DNA from: Methylococcales bacterium
Lineage (GTDB): Bacteria; Pseudomonadota; Gammaproteobacteria; Methylococcales; Methylomonadaceae
DNA: 64,000 nt
Assembly: GCA_030693155.1 (NCBI GenBank)
Contig: JAUYBJ010000204.1
Span: 1 to 64,000 of the forward strand
Direction: 5' to 3'
Shown: piece by piece, positions 1 through 7,895 of the stretch
How positions within the stretch are numbered: the first letter of the stretch is position 1
Layout of the letters: every line of letters begins with the position of its first letter
Position numbers and translations under genes: made by a program
The notes under the pieces: generated by a model
Seen by the model: the letters and a program-made list of their open reading frames with translations, nothing else
Told to the model about the DNA's origin: nothing
The model's database searches: none

Positions 1-102
1 GGCTACGCCAATGCCAAAACGCACTGCCGTTTCCATCACTGTCAGCTTTTCTTGTTCTTTTATCAATAATACTTTTTGTCGGAAATCTATTGAGTAGGTC
101 AT
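1..102 (-). CDS. IS630-type transposase, N-terminal fragment (runs off window)
   Basis: The first 34 codons of a minus-strand reading frame start at an ATG at 102-100 and run off the left edge. They begin MTYSIDFRQKVLLIKEQEK and continue into a helix-turn-helix-like stretch (TVMETAVRFGIGVA). This is the typical start of IS630-family transposases and their DNA-binding subunits, which bind the element ends. The fragment lies head to head with a truncated resolvase that has lost its 5' part, so this element may have inserted into the resolvase gene. Only the N-terminal DNA-binding part is visible, so integrity of the catalytic DDE domain cannot be judged. Confidence 0.7.
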   Translation of the reverse strand, partial: MTYSIDFRQKVLLIKEQEKLTVMETAVRFGIGVA

Positions 103-136
103 TGCAATATAAATAATCAAATTATACTACTTTAGC

Positions 137-540
137 TATACTCTGGTTGTTAGCGAATTAAGTCGTATGACGCGCTCTTTGATGGATTTACTGACAACAG
201 CAAAACTGCTGGAACAGAGACAAATTAATCTGGTGTCATTGCGCGAAAATATAGATACGACTACAGCTACTGGGCGTTGCTTCTTATCGATGATGGGAGC
301 CATTCATCAAATGGAACGTGAACTACGCGCAGAACGAGCAGCGGCTGGTCGCTCTTCCGCTAAAGCGCGTGGTAAAACGGGGGGAAGACCTAAAACCGCC
401 CCGAAAAATTGGAAAATGCCAGAATCTTATATGAAAACACTGATAAAACAGCCGCCGAAGTTTGTGAAATTGCTGGAGTAGGGAGGCGGAAATTCTTTTC
501 CTACATTGCAGAATTACGAAACAATTCAAGCGAAACTTAA
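137..540 (+). pseudogene. Serine resolvase/invertase, truncated and frameshifted
   Basis: The frame reads TLVVSELSRMTRSLMDLL and continues through the conserved SLRENIDTTTATGR and MERELRAERAAAGRSSAKAR segments to GGRPKTAP, the resolvase catalytic-core and E-helix region. The N-terminal part with the catalytic serine is missing; homology begins only around 137-143, next to the IS630-like fragment. At about 399-403 the frame breaks. In the next frame the C-terminal helix-turn-helix domain resumes (EKLENARILYENTDKTAAEV, then CEIAGVGRRKFFSYIAEL) and ends at a TAA at 538-540. One missing base in the C-run at 399-402 explains this. An ATG at 167 gives an open frame of 104 codons, but the protein would lack the active site. 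Confidence 0.8.
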
Positions 541-741
541 ATCATAAAACATCATGGATTTTATGAATTTGTTAACAACGCTAATTCGCATATCATTCAA
601 CAGGTTATAAAAAATATAACGGGCGAATTTGAAATCGATATTTCGCCTGTAAGCCTCTAATACCAAGGGCTAGAAGGGTGTCGTGAAACAAACCGTTCTT
701 TTGGTTAATTAACCCCAAAAACCTCGCAGGTCTCAGCTGAA

Positions 742-1569
742 TCATTCACGGATACCCAAATACGGTACATTGGATTTGAATATCATCCACACCGCTTTGC
801 CAACTGACAGTGTCAGATTGTCCACACTCTGCTCCGCTATGCTCTGCTCCGCTATGTTGGCAATCAATGTTTCGCCACTCGGTAGCAATACAGTAACGTC
901 AGTATGAGTAGCGGTTTGTTGCATTAAAAGTACCTGACCAGCCAGCTGATTACGCCCCGAAAATTGATAACGTCCCTTATCAATGACCAAGGTAATGTCC
1001 GCACTGCTTATTAACAATACAGCATCGACACCGACTGTTAAGTCTAGTTCAGCCAATACAGTGAGGTCTGTGCTGGTTACGATAGTTTCTCCACCTTTCA
1101 ACTGCACCATGACTTCAGCATTCACACTGCTCGCGCGAATATCAGTCACGCGCCCAAAGAGTTGATTTGGCGCACTGGTTTTAACCACCAAGCGTTGTAA
1201 TAGCAGCACCATATCGGGGTTATCAGCCAGATTACGATTCAGTTGTTCAATAAAGTGCTGATGTTGTTGTTCCAGATGAGTAAAAAGGGTGAGCAATGCC
1301 TGTCCAGCGTCCGTTAAACAACTGCCGCCGCCTTTACTGCCGCCCGTCGCCGTGGTCACTAATATTTTCGGTGCACTGTTATTGGTGCGTTCTAAAATTT
1401 GCCACGCGCCTTTATAACTCAAGCCCAGTTGTTTAGCGGCCTGATTGAGTGAACCCGTTTGTTGAATAGCGGTTAGCAAGCCAATAATACGGTTATCCAA
1501 TGCGCCCGCTAACCGTAATTCACCTTCCACCCATACGGGCGGTGTATTGCCATTTTGTTTTTTTGTCAT
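742..1569 (-). CDS. modE: Molybdate-responsive transcriptional regulator ModE
   Basis: ModE is a cytoplasmic dimer that binds molybdate and then represses molybdate transport genes and activates Mo-enzyme genes. The N-terminal winged helix is visible (LTAIQQTGSLNQAAKQLGLS, then YKGAWQILER), followed by the ModE glycine-rich GGSKGGGSCLT segment. Two C-terminal Mop/TOBE domains follow; the first begins SAPNQLFGRVTDI, and the repeat SGRNQLAGQV marks the second. Length (275 aa from the ATG at 1569) is close to E. coli ModE (262 aa). An upstream in-frame ATG at 1605 would add 12 residues but sits only 4 bp from the ModE box. The gene is divergent from the porin gene and heads the molybdate region; the box between them suggests autoregulation. 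Confidence 0.93.
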   Translation of the reverse strand: MTKKQNGNTPPVWVEGELRLAGALDNRIIGLLTAIQQTGSLNQAAKQLGLSYKGAWQILERTNNSAPKILVTTATGGSKGGGSCLTDAGQALLTLFTHLEQQHQHFIEQLNRNLADNPDMVLLLQRLVVKTSAPNQLFGRVTDIRASSVNAEVMVQLKGGETIVTSTDLTVLAELDLTVGVDAVLLISSADITLVIDKGRYQFSGRNQLAGQVLLMQQTATHTDVTVLLPSGETLIANIAEQSIAEQSVDNLTLSVGKAVWMIFKSNVPYLGIRE

Positions 1570-1608
1570 AGTAAACGCTGTGAAGTATTGATAGTTTATT
1601 TCCATAAT

Positions 1609-1632
1609 CGTTATTTACTTTAGTACATAACG
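1609..1632. promoter_or_regulatory. ModE box (operator) between modE and porin gene
   Basis: A perfect inverted repeat CGTTAT-N12-ATAACG lies in the divergent intergenic region. Its half-sites and 12-base spacing match the known E. coli modABCD operator (CGTTAT...ATAACG). It overlaps the spacer and the -35 region of a rightward promoter whose -10 is TATAAT at 1636-1641, so molybdate-ModE binding would repress the porin and perhaps downstream modABC. Function is inferred; the sequence match is seen directly. Confidence 0.85.
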
Positions 1633-1641
1633 AATTATAAT
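1614..1641 (+). promoter_or_regulatory. Sigma-70 promoter for porin/mod genes
   Basis: A -35-like TTTACT (1614-1619) and a consensus -10 TATAAT (1636-1641) are separated by 16 bp, placing a start near 1648. The ATTATAAT core at 1634-1641 also reads as TATAAT on the other strand and could serve modE. The ModE box covers the -35 and spacer. Confidence 0.55.
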
Positions 1642-1675
1642 GCACAAAAGGTCATTTTACAGCGAGGCAACTTAA

Positions 1676-3172
1676 TTGATTTCACAAAACCATCCTAACA
1701 CGGCTAGTTTCAAGCCGATATTCAGTTTGATGATTGCCGCAGGTTCTTGTACTGGTATCGCTGATGCGGCAGAAGAAAAGAAAACTTACACCAAACCACC
1801 TGTTGCCGCTTTTTCCAGTCAAATGAATGATGCGCTATTAGGGTCGAGTAAGTATGAAAAACCTGTCTGGAATTTGCATGACGCGCTGAAATTGCCCGAA
1901 TGGCTGTCCGTGTCAGTAGAGCAACGTACCCGTTATGAAACCATGGACGGTCATTATAAAGCAGGAGCGAAAGGCGGCGATCAACAAATACCCTTGCAAA
2001 CCGATGTGTTTATGGAAGCGCGTTTTAAGCATTTTCGTCTTGGCGGTGAATTCATGGATGCACGGCAATTCGGTGCAGATTCGGGTTCTGGTGTGAATAA
2101 CACCCATGTTGATAGCATCGACCTGATTCAAGGCTATGTAGCGTGGGCAGATCAAAACACCTTGTTTAGCGGTTTAGGGACAGAAATAATTGCAGGACGA
2201 CAATCGTTAAATTTGGGCAGTCGCCGTTTGGTCGCTAGAAATGTGTTTCGTAATACCATTAACAGCTTTGACGGTGTGCGCTTTCGGGTTATTGATTATG
2301 ATCATTGGCAATTCAATGCGTTTGTGACCATGCCTGTCAATCGCTATCCAACATCTAGTGCCGATATTCTCGATGACCAATCCCAATTCGACCGCCCACA
2401 AGGGCATACCTGGTTTTCTGGTGGTTTTTTGGAAATGACTAACATCGGCTGGGGTGTCAACAGCGACGTGTATTTATATCATCTTGATGAAGGCGATACA
2501 CCTAAGAATCAAACCACTAATCGCCGTTATTTCACACCTGGACTGCGTTTTTATAGCAAGCCCGCTAAAGCGGCGTTTGATTTTTCCCTAGAAAGCATCG
2601 GTCAATTCGGTACAGTGCGTGCCAATACGACAACAAGTAATGGCAAAAATTTATCGCATACCGCATGGTATCAACATCTGGATATGGGTTATACCTTTGA
2701 TGTACTGTGGCAACCGCGTTTTGCATTTGAATACGATTATGCCAGTGGTGACAAAAATCCGAATGATGGCAAAGACCAACGTTTTGATACGTTATATGGC
2801 GCACGGCGGTTTGATTATGCCCCGACGGGTATTTACGGTGCATTTGCGCGGAGCAATATTAACAGTCCCGCCTATCGACTGAGTTTTTCACCGCTTGCCA
2901 ATGTGCAGACCACGCTGAGTCATCGGTTTTTCTGGTTGGCACAAAGTAAAGATGCGTGGACGACGGCGAATTTGCAAGATAAAACGGGCAATAGCGGTGA
3001 TTTTGTCGGTCAGCAACTGGATTTATCAACCCGCTGGGATGTGAATAGCAGTGTAAATCTGGAAACAGGCTGGACGCATTTATTTAAAGGGCGATTTGCA
3101 AAAACTGCCCCGAATGCACCGAATAGTCAGGATATTAATTATTTTTATGTGCAGAGCCAATTACGTTTTTAA
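1676..3172 (+). CDS. Outer-membrane porin, alginate-export (AlgE-like) family, molybdate-regulon linked
   Basis: A predicted outer-membrane beta-barrel of about 498 residues. It has a weak signal-like N-terminus (FKPIFSLMIAAGSCTGIADA), many alternating hydrophobic/aromatic strands, RFEYD-type and GRQSLNLGSRRLVARN segments, and a C-terminal phenylalanine (YVQSQLRF) typical of BamA substrates. The overall pattern fits the alginate_exp family of porins, whose members carry varied substrates. The start used is a TTG at 1676 preceded by a GCGAGG-like ribosome site; an internal ATG near 1729 would cut the signal sequence. The gene sits between the ModE box and modA, which suggests a molybdate- or oxyanion-uptake channel rather than alginate secretion; no alginate genes are present. 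That role is inference. Confidence 0.75.
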   Translation: MISQNHPNTASFKPIFSLMIAAGSCTGIADAAEEKKTYTKPPVAAFSSQMNDALLGSSKYEKPVWNLHDALKLPEWLSVSVEQRTRYETMDGHYKAGAKGGDQQIPLQTDVFMEARFKHFRLGGEFMDARQFGADSGSGVNNTHVDSIDLIQGYVAWADQNTLFSGLGTEIIAGRQSLNLGSRRLVARNVFRNTINSFDGVRFRVIDYDHWQFNAFVTMPVNRYPTSSADILDDQSQFDRPQGHTWFSGGFLEMTNIGWGVNSDVYLYHLDEGDTPKNQTTNRRYFTPGLRFYSKPAKAAFDFSLESIGQFGTVRANTTTSNGKNLSHTAWYQHLDMGYTFDVLWQPRFAFEYDYASGDKNPNDGKDQRFDTLYGARRFDYAPTGIYGAFARSNINSPAYRLSFSPLANVQTTLSHRFFWLAQSKDAWTTANLQDKTGNSGDFVGQQLDLSTRWDVNSSVNLETGWTHLFKGRFAKTAPNAPNSQDINYFYVQSQLRF

Positions 3173-3181
3173 ACGTTAGTC

Positions 3182-3244
3182 GTAGGGTGCGCTGTGCGTA
3201 CCATGGATCAGACTCACCAAAAAGGTACGCACAGCGTACCCTAC
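3182..3244. repeat. Long inverted repeat (GTAGGGTGCGC family)
   Basis: Two 21-bp arms (GTAGGGTGCGCTGTGCGTACC and its near-perfect complement GGTACGCACAGCGTACCCTAC) flank a 21-base loop between the porin gene and modA. There is no T-run after it, so it looks like a dispersed REP-like element rather than a classical terminator. A shorter relative sits at 26013-26043 between nifH and nifD. Confidence 0.85.
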
Positions 3245-3306
3245 AATTACAACGTAGCGCGTTGAAACGCCGCGCGTGGGAATGAGAACTTATTTTAGGG
3301 GTTACC

Positions 3307-4068
3307 ATGTTCAATAAAATCATTCGTTTGCTAACCGTCACCGCATTACTGACCGTCAGCAGCATTAGCAAAGCCGAAAACACCATAGTCGCGGTGGCGG
3401 CTAATTTCACCAAACCAATGACTGGTCTTGCCGAGTTGTTTGAAAAAACCACGGGGCATAGTGCAAAACTGTCTTTCGGTTCGTCAGGCAAATTTGTTGC
3501 CCAAATAGAAAACGGCGCACCGTTTGAAGTGTTTGTATCGGCTGATGATAAAGCACCTGCTAAATTAGAACACTCTGGATTTTCGGTTGCTGGAAGTCAT
3601 TTTACTTACGCTATCGGCAAATTAGTGTTGTGGTCGGTAACGACTGACTTAGTTGACGCTCAAGGAGAAATTCTCAGCAAAGGAGGGTTTAAACATATTG
3701 CACTCGCTGATCCTAAACTCGCGCCTTATGGTGCGGCGGCAATGGAGGTCTTAAAAAGTAAAAACCTGCTGACTAAATTACAACCCTTGTTCGTGCAAGG
3801 TGAGAATATCGCGCAAACCTATCAATTTGTCAGCACGGGTAATGCTGAACTGGGTTTTGTTGCACTGTCACAAGTCATTGATAACGGAAACACACCAACA
3901 GGTTCAGCGTGGCAAATTTCTGAAAATCTTTATACGCCGCTACGACAAGAGGCGGTGTTATTGAAAAAAGGTGAGGGCAATCCTGCCGCGACTGCGTTGA
4001 TGCAGTTTTTAAAATCACCTGAAGCAAAAGCCATTATCAGTAAATATGGTTATGGTTTACCTAATTAG
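3307..4068 (+). CDS. modA: Molybdate ABC transporter, periplasmic binding protein
   Basis: ModA captures molybdate (or tungstate) in the periplasm and delivers it to ModBC. A signal peptide is clear (residues 1-23, hydrophobic core LLTVTALLTVSSI, cleavage after SKA). The mature protein starts ENTIVAVAANFTKPM and contains LSFGSSGKFVAQIENGAPFE and VFVSADD, the ligand-site loops of the ModA/PstS-like fold; the 253-residue length is typical. It is followed after 60 bp by modB and then modC and mop on the same strand. The preceding gap contains a long inverted repeat but no obvious promoter of its own. Confidence 0.95.
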   Translation: MFNKIIRLLTVTALLTVSSISKAENTIVAVAANFTKPMTGLAELFEKTTGHSAKLSFGSSGKFVAQIENGAPFEVFVSADDKAPAKLEHSGFSVAGSHFTYAIGKLVLWSVTTDLVDAQGEILSKGGFKHIALADPKLAPYGAAAMEVLKSKNLLTKLQPLFVQGENIAQTYQFVSTGNAELGFVALSQVIDNGNTPTGSAWQISENLYTPLRQEAVLLKKGEGNPAATALMQFLKSPEAKAIISKYGYGLPN

Positions 4069-4128
4069 ATGCAATGAAATCAAAAATTATGATTTTTGAC
4101 TCCGTAGCACTATCAAATCTGGTGATTT

Positions 4129-4812
4129 ATGCTAAGTGCCGCTGATATGGCTGCGATATGGCTGACCGTTCAGGTTGCCAGTCTGACAACCTTGATTTTA
4201 TTGTTGCTGGGTACGCCGCTGGCATGGTGGCTGGCGCGTACGGAGTTTCGCGGCAAAAGTATTTGCAACGCACTGGTAGCGTTGCCTATCGTATTACCGC
4301 CCTCGGTACTGGGTTTTTATTTATTGGTACTCATGGGGCCTAACGGTGCAGTGGGGCGATTGACCGCTGAATTAGGGCTGGGAACATTGCCGTTTACCTT
4401 TGCGGGTTTAGTGGTCGCCTCCGTGCTGTATTCCTTACCGTTTGTGGTGCAACCCTTGCAAACCGCATTCACCGCTATCGGTAATGCACCGTTAGAAGCA
4501 GCGGCAACATTACGCGCTAGTCCATTGGATAGCTTTTTCACCGTGGTGATGCCGTTATCAAGGTCTGGCTTTTTAACGGCAGCAATTTTAGGTTTTACCC
4601 ATACCGTCGGTGAATTTGGTGTGGTGTTAATGGTGGGCGGCAATATTCCTGAAAGAACCCGCGTGGTTTCTGTGCAGATTTATAATTATGTTGAAGCCTC
4701 GGAATACCCGCAAGCCCATGGCTTAGCGGGTGGCTTATTGGTATTTTCGTTTTTGGTGTTATTGCTGTTGTACAGCACACTTAAAACCAATCCTGTCTCC
4801 CCGCTAAAATGA
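4129..4812 (+). CDS. modB: Molybdate ABC transporter, permease
   Basis: ModB is the inner-membrane channel of the ModABC importer. It shows about five hydrophobic segments starting with [20 protein letters not shown] and ending with [16 protein letters not shown]. The cytoplasmic EAA loop ([20 protein letters not shown]) that couples to ModC is present, as is the conserved [20 protein letters not shown] segment. Its 227 aa is the normal size. The start ATG at 4129 follows a GGTGA-like site. A strong hairpin lies between this gene and modC. Confidence 0.95.
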   Translation: MLSAADMAAIWLTVQVASLTTLILLLLGTPLAWWLARTEFRGKSICNALVALPIVLPPSVLGFYLLVLMGPNGAVGRLTAELGLGTLPFTFAGLVVASVLYSLPFVVQPLQTAFTAIGNAPLEAAATLRASPLDSFFTVVMPLSRSGFLTAAILGFTHTVGEFGVVLMVGGNIPERTRVVSVQIYNYVEASEYPQAHGLAGGLLVFSFLVLLLLYSTLKTNPVSPLK

Positions 4813-4819
4813 CAATGTA

Positions 4820-4854
4820 GACCTGCGAGGTTTTAAAAACCTCGCAGGTCTTTT
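4820..4854. repeat. Palindromic repeat GACCTGCGAGG, followed by T-run, between modB and modC
   Basis: GACCTGCGAGG and its complement CCTCGCAGGTC flank a short T/A loop and are followed by TTTT. It is one copy of a dispersed family (other copies at 7232, 13898, 21175, 48655; half-sites at 717 and 19361). Inside the mod operon it could act as a partial terminator or mRNA processing hairpin lowering modC relative to modAB. Confidence 0.85.
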
Positions 4855-4865
4855 GAGGAAGTTAA

Positions 4866-5942
4866 ATGACTGAAATCATTGCCCAATTTAAACTCGATTA
4901 CGGTGCGTTTTCTTTAGACGTTGACCTGCGTTTGCCCAGTTCTGGTATTACCGTGTTATTCGGGCATTCAGGCTCAGGAAAAACCACCTTATTACGTTGC
5001 ATTGCTGGCTTGCAACACGCGCCGCACGGCTTGTTAGCCATCAACGGCACAACGTGGCAAGACAGTGAAAATAGGCTGTTTTTACCGACGCATAAACGTT
5101 CACTGGGTTATGTGTTTCAAGAAGCCAATTTATTCGCTCATTTAACCGTGCTGAGCAATTTATGTTATGGCTTAAAACGTATCGGACACACTGCAAAAAC
5201 CGCACAGTTTGACCAAGTTGTTGAACTACTCGGGATTGCGCATTTGATGGAACGGCTACCAGAACGCTTATCAGGCGGTGAACGGCAACGGGTCGCTATT
5301 GCCCGCGCTTTGGTATTAAATCCAGACATATTACTGATGGATGAACCGCTCGCCTCACTGGATGCCAAGCGGAAACAGGAAATTCTGCCGTTTCTGACGC
5401 GCTTGCACAGTGAACTGAACATCCCTGTGTTGTATGTTACCCATTCACAGCAAGAAGTCGCGCAATTGGCGGATTATTTAGTGCTGTTAGCCGATGGCAA
5501 AGTCCAAGCGGCGGGTTTGTTATCCGAAACGCTCAGCCGTATAGACTTACCACAAGCCCAAGACAGGCAAGCCGCCAGTGTGTGGCAAGTGACGATTATT
5601 GAACATGAAACCGCTTATCACCTGACGCGCGTGGCGTTTGCAGGCGGTGAATTGAGTTTACCTGCGATTAATGCCGCGCTAGGCACAGCATTACGCATTC
5701 AAATTTATGCGCGTGATGTCAGCATTACCCTTGAAGTCTCAAAGGCAACCAGCATCCTCAATGTGTTACCCGCTACCATCAGCGATATTATCGACGATGA
5801 AGAAGGGCAGAGCGTGGTGCGTCTACAAGTGGGCAGCCAGCCCCTGTTAGCGCATATTACCCGCAAATCAGCACAGTTGCTGGCTTTGCACACTGGCATG
5901 ACCGTTTATGTGCAGATTAAAGGCACATCATTATTAAATTAA
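4866..5942 (+). CDS. modC: Molybdate ABC transporter, ATP-binding protein
   Basis: The cytoplasmic ATPase of the molybdate importer. Walker A is GHSGSGKTT (residues 33-41), the signature is LSGGERQRVAIARAL, Walker B is DILLMDEPLASLD, and the switch histidine lies in LYVTHSQQEV. The C-terminal part (about residues 293-355) is a Mop/TOBE regulatory domain that binds molybdate and permits trans-inhibition. 358 aa is the usual ModC length. The ATG at 4866 follows GAGGAAGTTA. Downstream mop starts 17 bp after its stop. Confidence 0.96.
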   Translation: MTEIIAQFKLDYGAFSLDVDLRLPSSGITVLFGHSGSGKTTLLRCIAGLQHAPHGLLAINGTTWQDSENRLFLPTHKRSLGYVFQEANLFAHLTVLSNLCYGLKRIGHTAKTAQFDQVVELLGIAHLMERLPERLSGGERQRVAIARALVLNPDILLMDEPLASLDAKRKQEILPFLTRLHSELNIPVLYVTHSQQEVAQLADYLVLLADGKVQAAGLLSETLSRIDLPQAQDRQAASVWQVTIIEHETAYHLTRVAFAGGELSLPAINAALGTALRIQIYARDVSITLEVSKATSILNVLPATISDIIDDEEGQSVVRLQVGSQPLLAHITRKSAQLLALHTGMTVYVQIKGTSLLN

Positions 5943-5959
5943 GCAACTGGAGATTTATC

Positions 5960-6388
5960 ATGAAAGCAAGTGCGCGTAATCAATTTACGGGAACCGTTAG
6001 TGAAGTGCTAGTCGGTGCAGTGAATGCCGAAGTTCATATCAGTTTAAAAGGCGGTGAAACCATTGTTGCCTCTATTACCAAAGAGTCCGTTGAAGCATTA
6101 GCGATTAAAGCAGGTATTGAAATTGTTGCCTTGGTCAAAGCTCCGCAAATCATTATTGTCACTGATTTTGGCGGTTACAAATTTTCAGCGCGTAATCAAT
6201 TGAAAGGCACAGTGGCTCAAGTGAAACAGGGCGCAGTCAACGCCGAAATTGATATTGACACCGTAGGCGGTAACCAAATCGCCGTGACTGTCACTAATGA
6301 CAGTGTTGACACCTTAGGCTTGCATGAAGGTCAAGCCGCGACGGCAATCTTCAAAGCAGGTGCGGTTATTTTACCGGTCGCTATGTAG
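5960..6388 (+). CDS. mop: Molbindin (di-Mop molybdate-binding protein)
   Basis: A 142-residue protein made only of two tandem Mop/TOBE domains: SARNQFTGTVSEVLVGAVNA near residue 4 and SARNQLKGTVAQVKQGAVNA near residue 73. Each carries the oxyanion-binding pattern followed by a GGETIVASIT or GGNQIAVTVT strand. Molbindins assemble into higher oligomers that store or buffer molybdate in the cytoplasm. Its place directly after modC (start preceded by CTGGAGATT) and next to the nif block fits molybdenum buffering for nitrogenase. The ModE C-terminus has the same domain pair. Confidence 0.92.
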   Translation: MKASARNQFTGTVSEVLVGAVNAEVHISLKGGETIVASITKESVEALAIKAGIEIVALVKAPQIIIVTDFGGYKFSARNQLKGTVAQVKQGAVNAEIDIDTVGGNQIAVTVTNDSVDTLGLHEGQAATAIFKAGAVILPVAM

Positions 6389-6405
6389 GTTAGGGTGCGT
6401 TTGTG

Positions 6406-6450
6406 AACCCCAACAAGAACAATCACCTATTTGTAAATGTTGGGGTTTTT
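6406..6450 (+). terminator. Rho-independent terminator of the mod operon
   Basis: AACCCCAAC (6406-6414) pairs with GTTGGGGTT (6439-6447), followed by a T-run. It lies just after mop and before the converging minus-strand nif block. Confidence 0.85.
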
Positions 6451-6466
6451 GCTAGAAACGTAACAT

Positions 6467-6769
6467 CTAAGAAAACAAATGCGATTCCAGAATAGAGATT
6501 ATCTGTTCCAAACGCTGCTCTTCATGTTCACCAACAATATTATGCGTGGCAATGGGATATTTGAGATCTATGCCATAACGTCCTGCTTGTTGCCCGAAGG
6601 TGTAAATATAGGCGCGTAGTTTCGGATGCCCAGGTGTGAATATTTCGATGGCTTGTTGATGCTGTTCCGCGCTGTTGAGCATGATGGCGTTTTCGCCGTA
6701 ACGGTGAACTAATTCAATCAGCAGGACTTTAAGCGGTGCGTCCTTGTCAATAGCCCATACGTTCATCAT
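6467..6769 (-). CDS. Uncharacterised 100-aa protein at the end of the nif block
   Basis: I do not recognise this family. It is a small soluble protein (MMNVWAIDKDAPLKVLLIEL at the start, then HRYGENAIML) with a GQQAGRYGIDLKYP segment and a helical acidic end (EEQRLEQIISILES). It starts 3 bp after the rseC-like gene stop, so it is probably co-translated with it and is the last gene of the minus-strand nif run. Two adjacent ATGs (6769 and 6766) are possible starts. No signal peptide or membrane segment is visible. Confidence 0.7.
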   Translation of the reverse strand: MMNVWAIDKDAPLKVLLIELVHRYGENAIMLNSAEQHQQAIEIFTPGHPKLRAYIYTFGQQAGRYGIDLKYPIATHNIVGEHEEQRLEQIISILESHLFS

Positions 6770-6772
6770 GAT

Positions 6773-7213
6773 TCAGCATTTTTTAACGACCACAGGGGGG
6801 CGGGCGTAGTAGTTGAGAAAGGCGTATTTTTGGATGGTGTGCATGATAAATAATGCCAGCGCAAGACCTGTCAGCGCACCCACTGCGACCCACACATCCC
6901 CATAAGGTGCGGTATCGCTGATTAAACTGTCGGTAATACCCGCACCGATAAATAATGCGCATAAGGGTAACAAGTACATGAGAAACGCCGCGCGTAGTAA
7001 TACGCTTTCATCTACAGCAACCATAACCGTATCGCCAATCTGTAACATCAGTTCATTATCAACGGGTATGGGCTTTTTTTTCAACACGCTCGCTAGAGCA
7101 TTAGAGCTGCATCCCGCTTGTTGCGCACAAGCCGCACAGGCGTTGCTTTGCGTACCGACCACCCACGTCTGACCGTTCTCTATTTTTACCACAATGGCGC
7201 ATTCTTCTAGCAT
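6773..7213 (-). CDS. rseC: RseC/MucC-family membrane protein
   Basis: A 146-residue inner-membrane protein of the RseC (SoxR-reducing system/sigma-E modulator) family. The N-terminal cytoplasmic part has the family's cysteine cluster (CAACAQQAGC) and the ending motif of the first domain (GDTVMVAVDES). Two transmembrane helices follow (LLRAAFLMYLLPLCALFIGA and VWVAVGALTGLALALFIM). RseC relatives are linked to Rnf-type electron transfer and Fe-S reduction. A nif-linked copy could assist redox delivery, but this is inference. The start ATG is preceded by AAGGAATC. Confidence 0.82.
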   Translation of the reverse strand: MLEECAIVVKIENGQTWVVGTQSNACAACAQQAGCSSNALASVLKKKPIPVDNELMLQIGDTVMVAVDESVLLRAAFLMYLLPLCALFIGAGITDSLISDTAPYGDVWVAVGALTGLALALFIMHTIQKYAFLNYYARPPVVVKKC

Positions 7214-7231
7214 TTGTGATTCCTTGTTGGA

Positions 7232-7262
7232 GACCTGCGAGGTTTTAAAAACCTCGCAGGTC
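7232..7262. repeat. Palindromic repeat GACCTGCGAGG family
   Basis: GACCTGCGAGG and CCTCGCAGGTC arms in the short gap between the Grx-BolA fusion gene and rseC. Same family as 4820-4850; lies inside the nif run. Confidence 0.85.
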
Positions 7263-7270
7263 TTGGTGGT

Positions 7271-7867
7271 TTACAAGCCAATTTGCAATAAACCAGCCGC
7301 ACTGTTCACAGGTCGAGCCTGCCATTCATCAGGCGTGTAAGTCTGCACACTGACGGCATGAAGTTTACCGCTGCCTAAGACATCGGCTAAGGTCGCCATC
7401 ACCATTTGCTGTTTTTTAACAGCGGTTAAATCAGCAAATTTTTCGCTAATCACCGTCACGGTAAAATCACAGCCTGCACCTTCAATAAATACTTGGCTAT
7501 CGACTATGCTTTGTTTCACTAATTGCTCAATATCGTTATTACTCAAACCGTCGGTTTTTTTAGTAGATTCCAGTAAGGTCAATAACGATCCATTATTAGA
7601 CATCGCTTCCACAATGTCACAACCGCCGACTAATTCACCATTGACGAATAATTGCGGAAAGGTCGGCCAATGGGAAATTTTGGGTAATTTTTCACGGATA
7701 AACGGTGCAGCTAATACATTGACGTAGGCGAAGGGAATGTTAGTGGCATTCAATAGTCCGACGGTTTTAGCAGAAAATCCGCATTCAGGATTGGTCGGCA
7801 CGCCTTTCATGTACAGAATAATGGCGTTATCAGCGAGTTGTTTTTTAATTTTTTCTTCGGTTGTCAT
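7271..7867 (-). CDS. Monothiol glutaredoxin (CGFS)-BolA fusion protein
   Basis: Residues 1-100 are a monothiol glutaredoxin of the Grx4/GrxD class: KGVPTNPECGFS with the active-site/cluster cysteine at 29, then WPTFPQLFVNGELVGGCD. Residues about 110-183 are a BolA/IbaG domain (SQVFIEGAGCDFTVTVISEK ... GKLHAVSVQTYTPDEW) with the family's histidine at 170. Separate CGFS glutaredoxins and BolA proteins form [2Fe-2S]-bridged heterodimers that traffic Fe-S clusters, so this protein hard-wires that pair in one chain. Length (198 aa) equals the sum of both domains. It lies between clpX and rseC inside the nif block, implying a role in Fe-S supply for nitrogenase. Natural Grx-BolA fusions are known from genome surveys. 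Confidence 0.92.
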   Translation of the reverse strand: MTTEEKIKKQLADNAIILYMKGVPTNPECGFSAKTVGLLNATNIPFAYVNVLAAPFIREKLPKISHWPTFPQLFVNGELVGGCDIVEAMSNNGSLLTLLESTKKTDGLSNNDIEQLVKQSIVDSQVFIEGAGCDFTVTVISEKFADLTAVKKQQMVMATLADVLGSGKLHAVSVQTYTPDEWQARPVNSAAGLLQIGL

Positions 7868-7895
7868 TGGGTATCTCTTTGGTTTTAAAATTTAT

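Noticed and set aside
1676-3172. Alginate exporter
   Set aside because: No alginate biosynthesis genes are present, and the gene is placed within a molybdate regulon with a ModE box.
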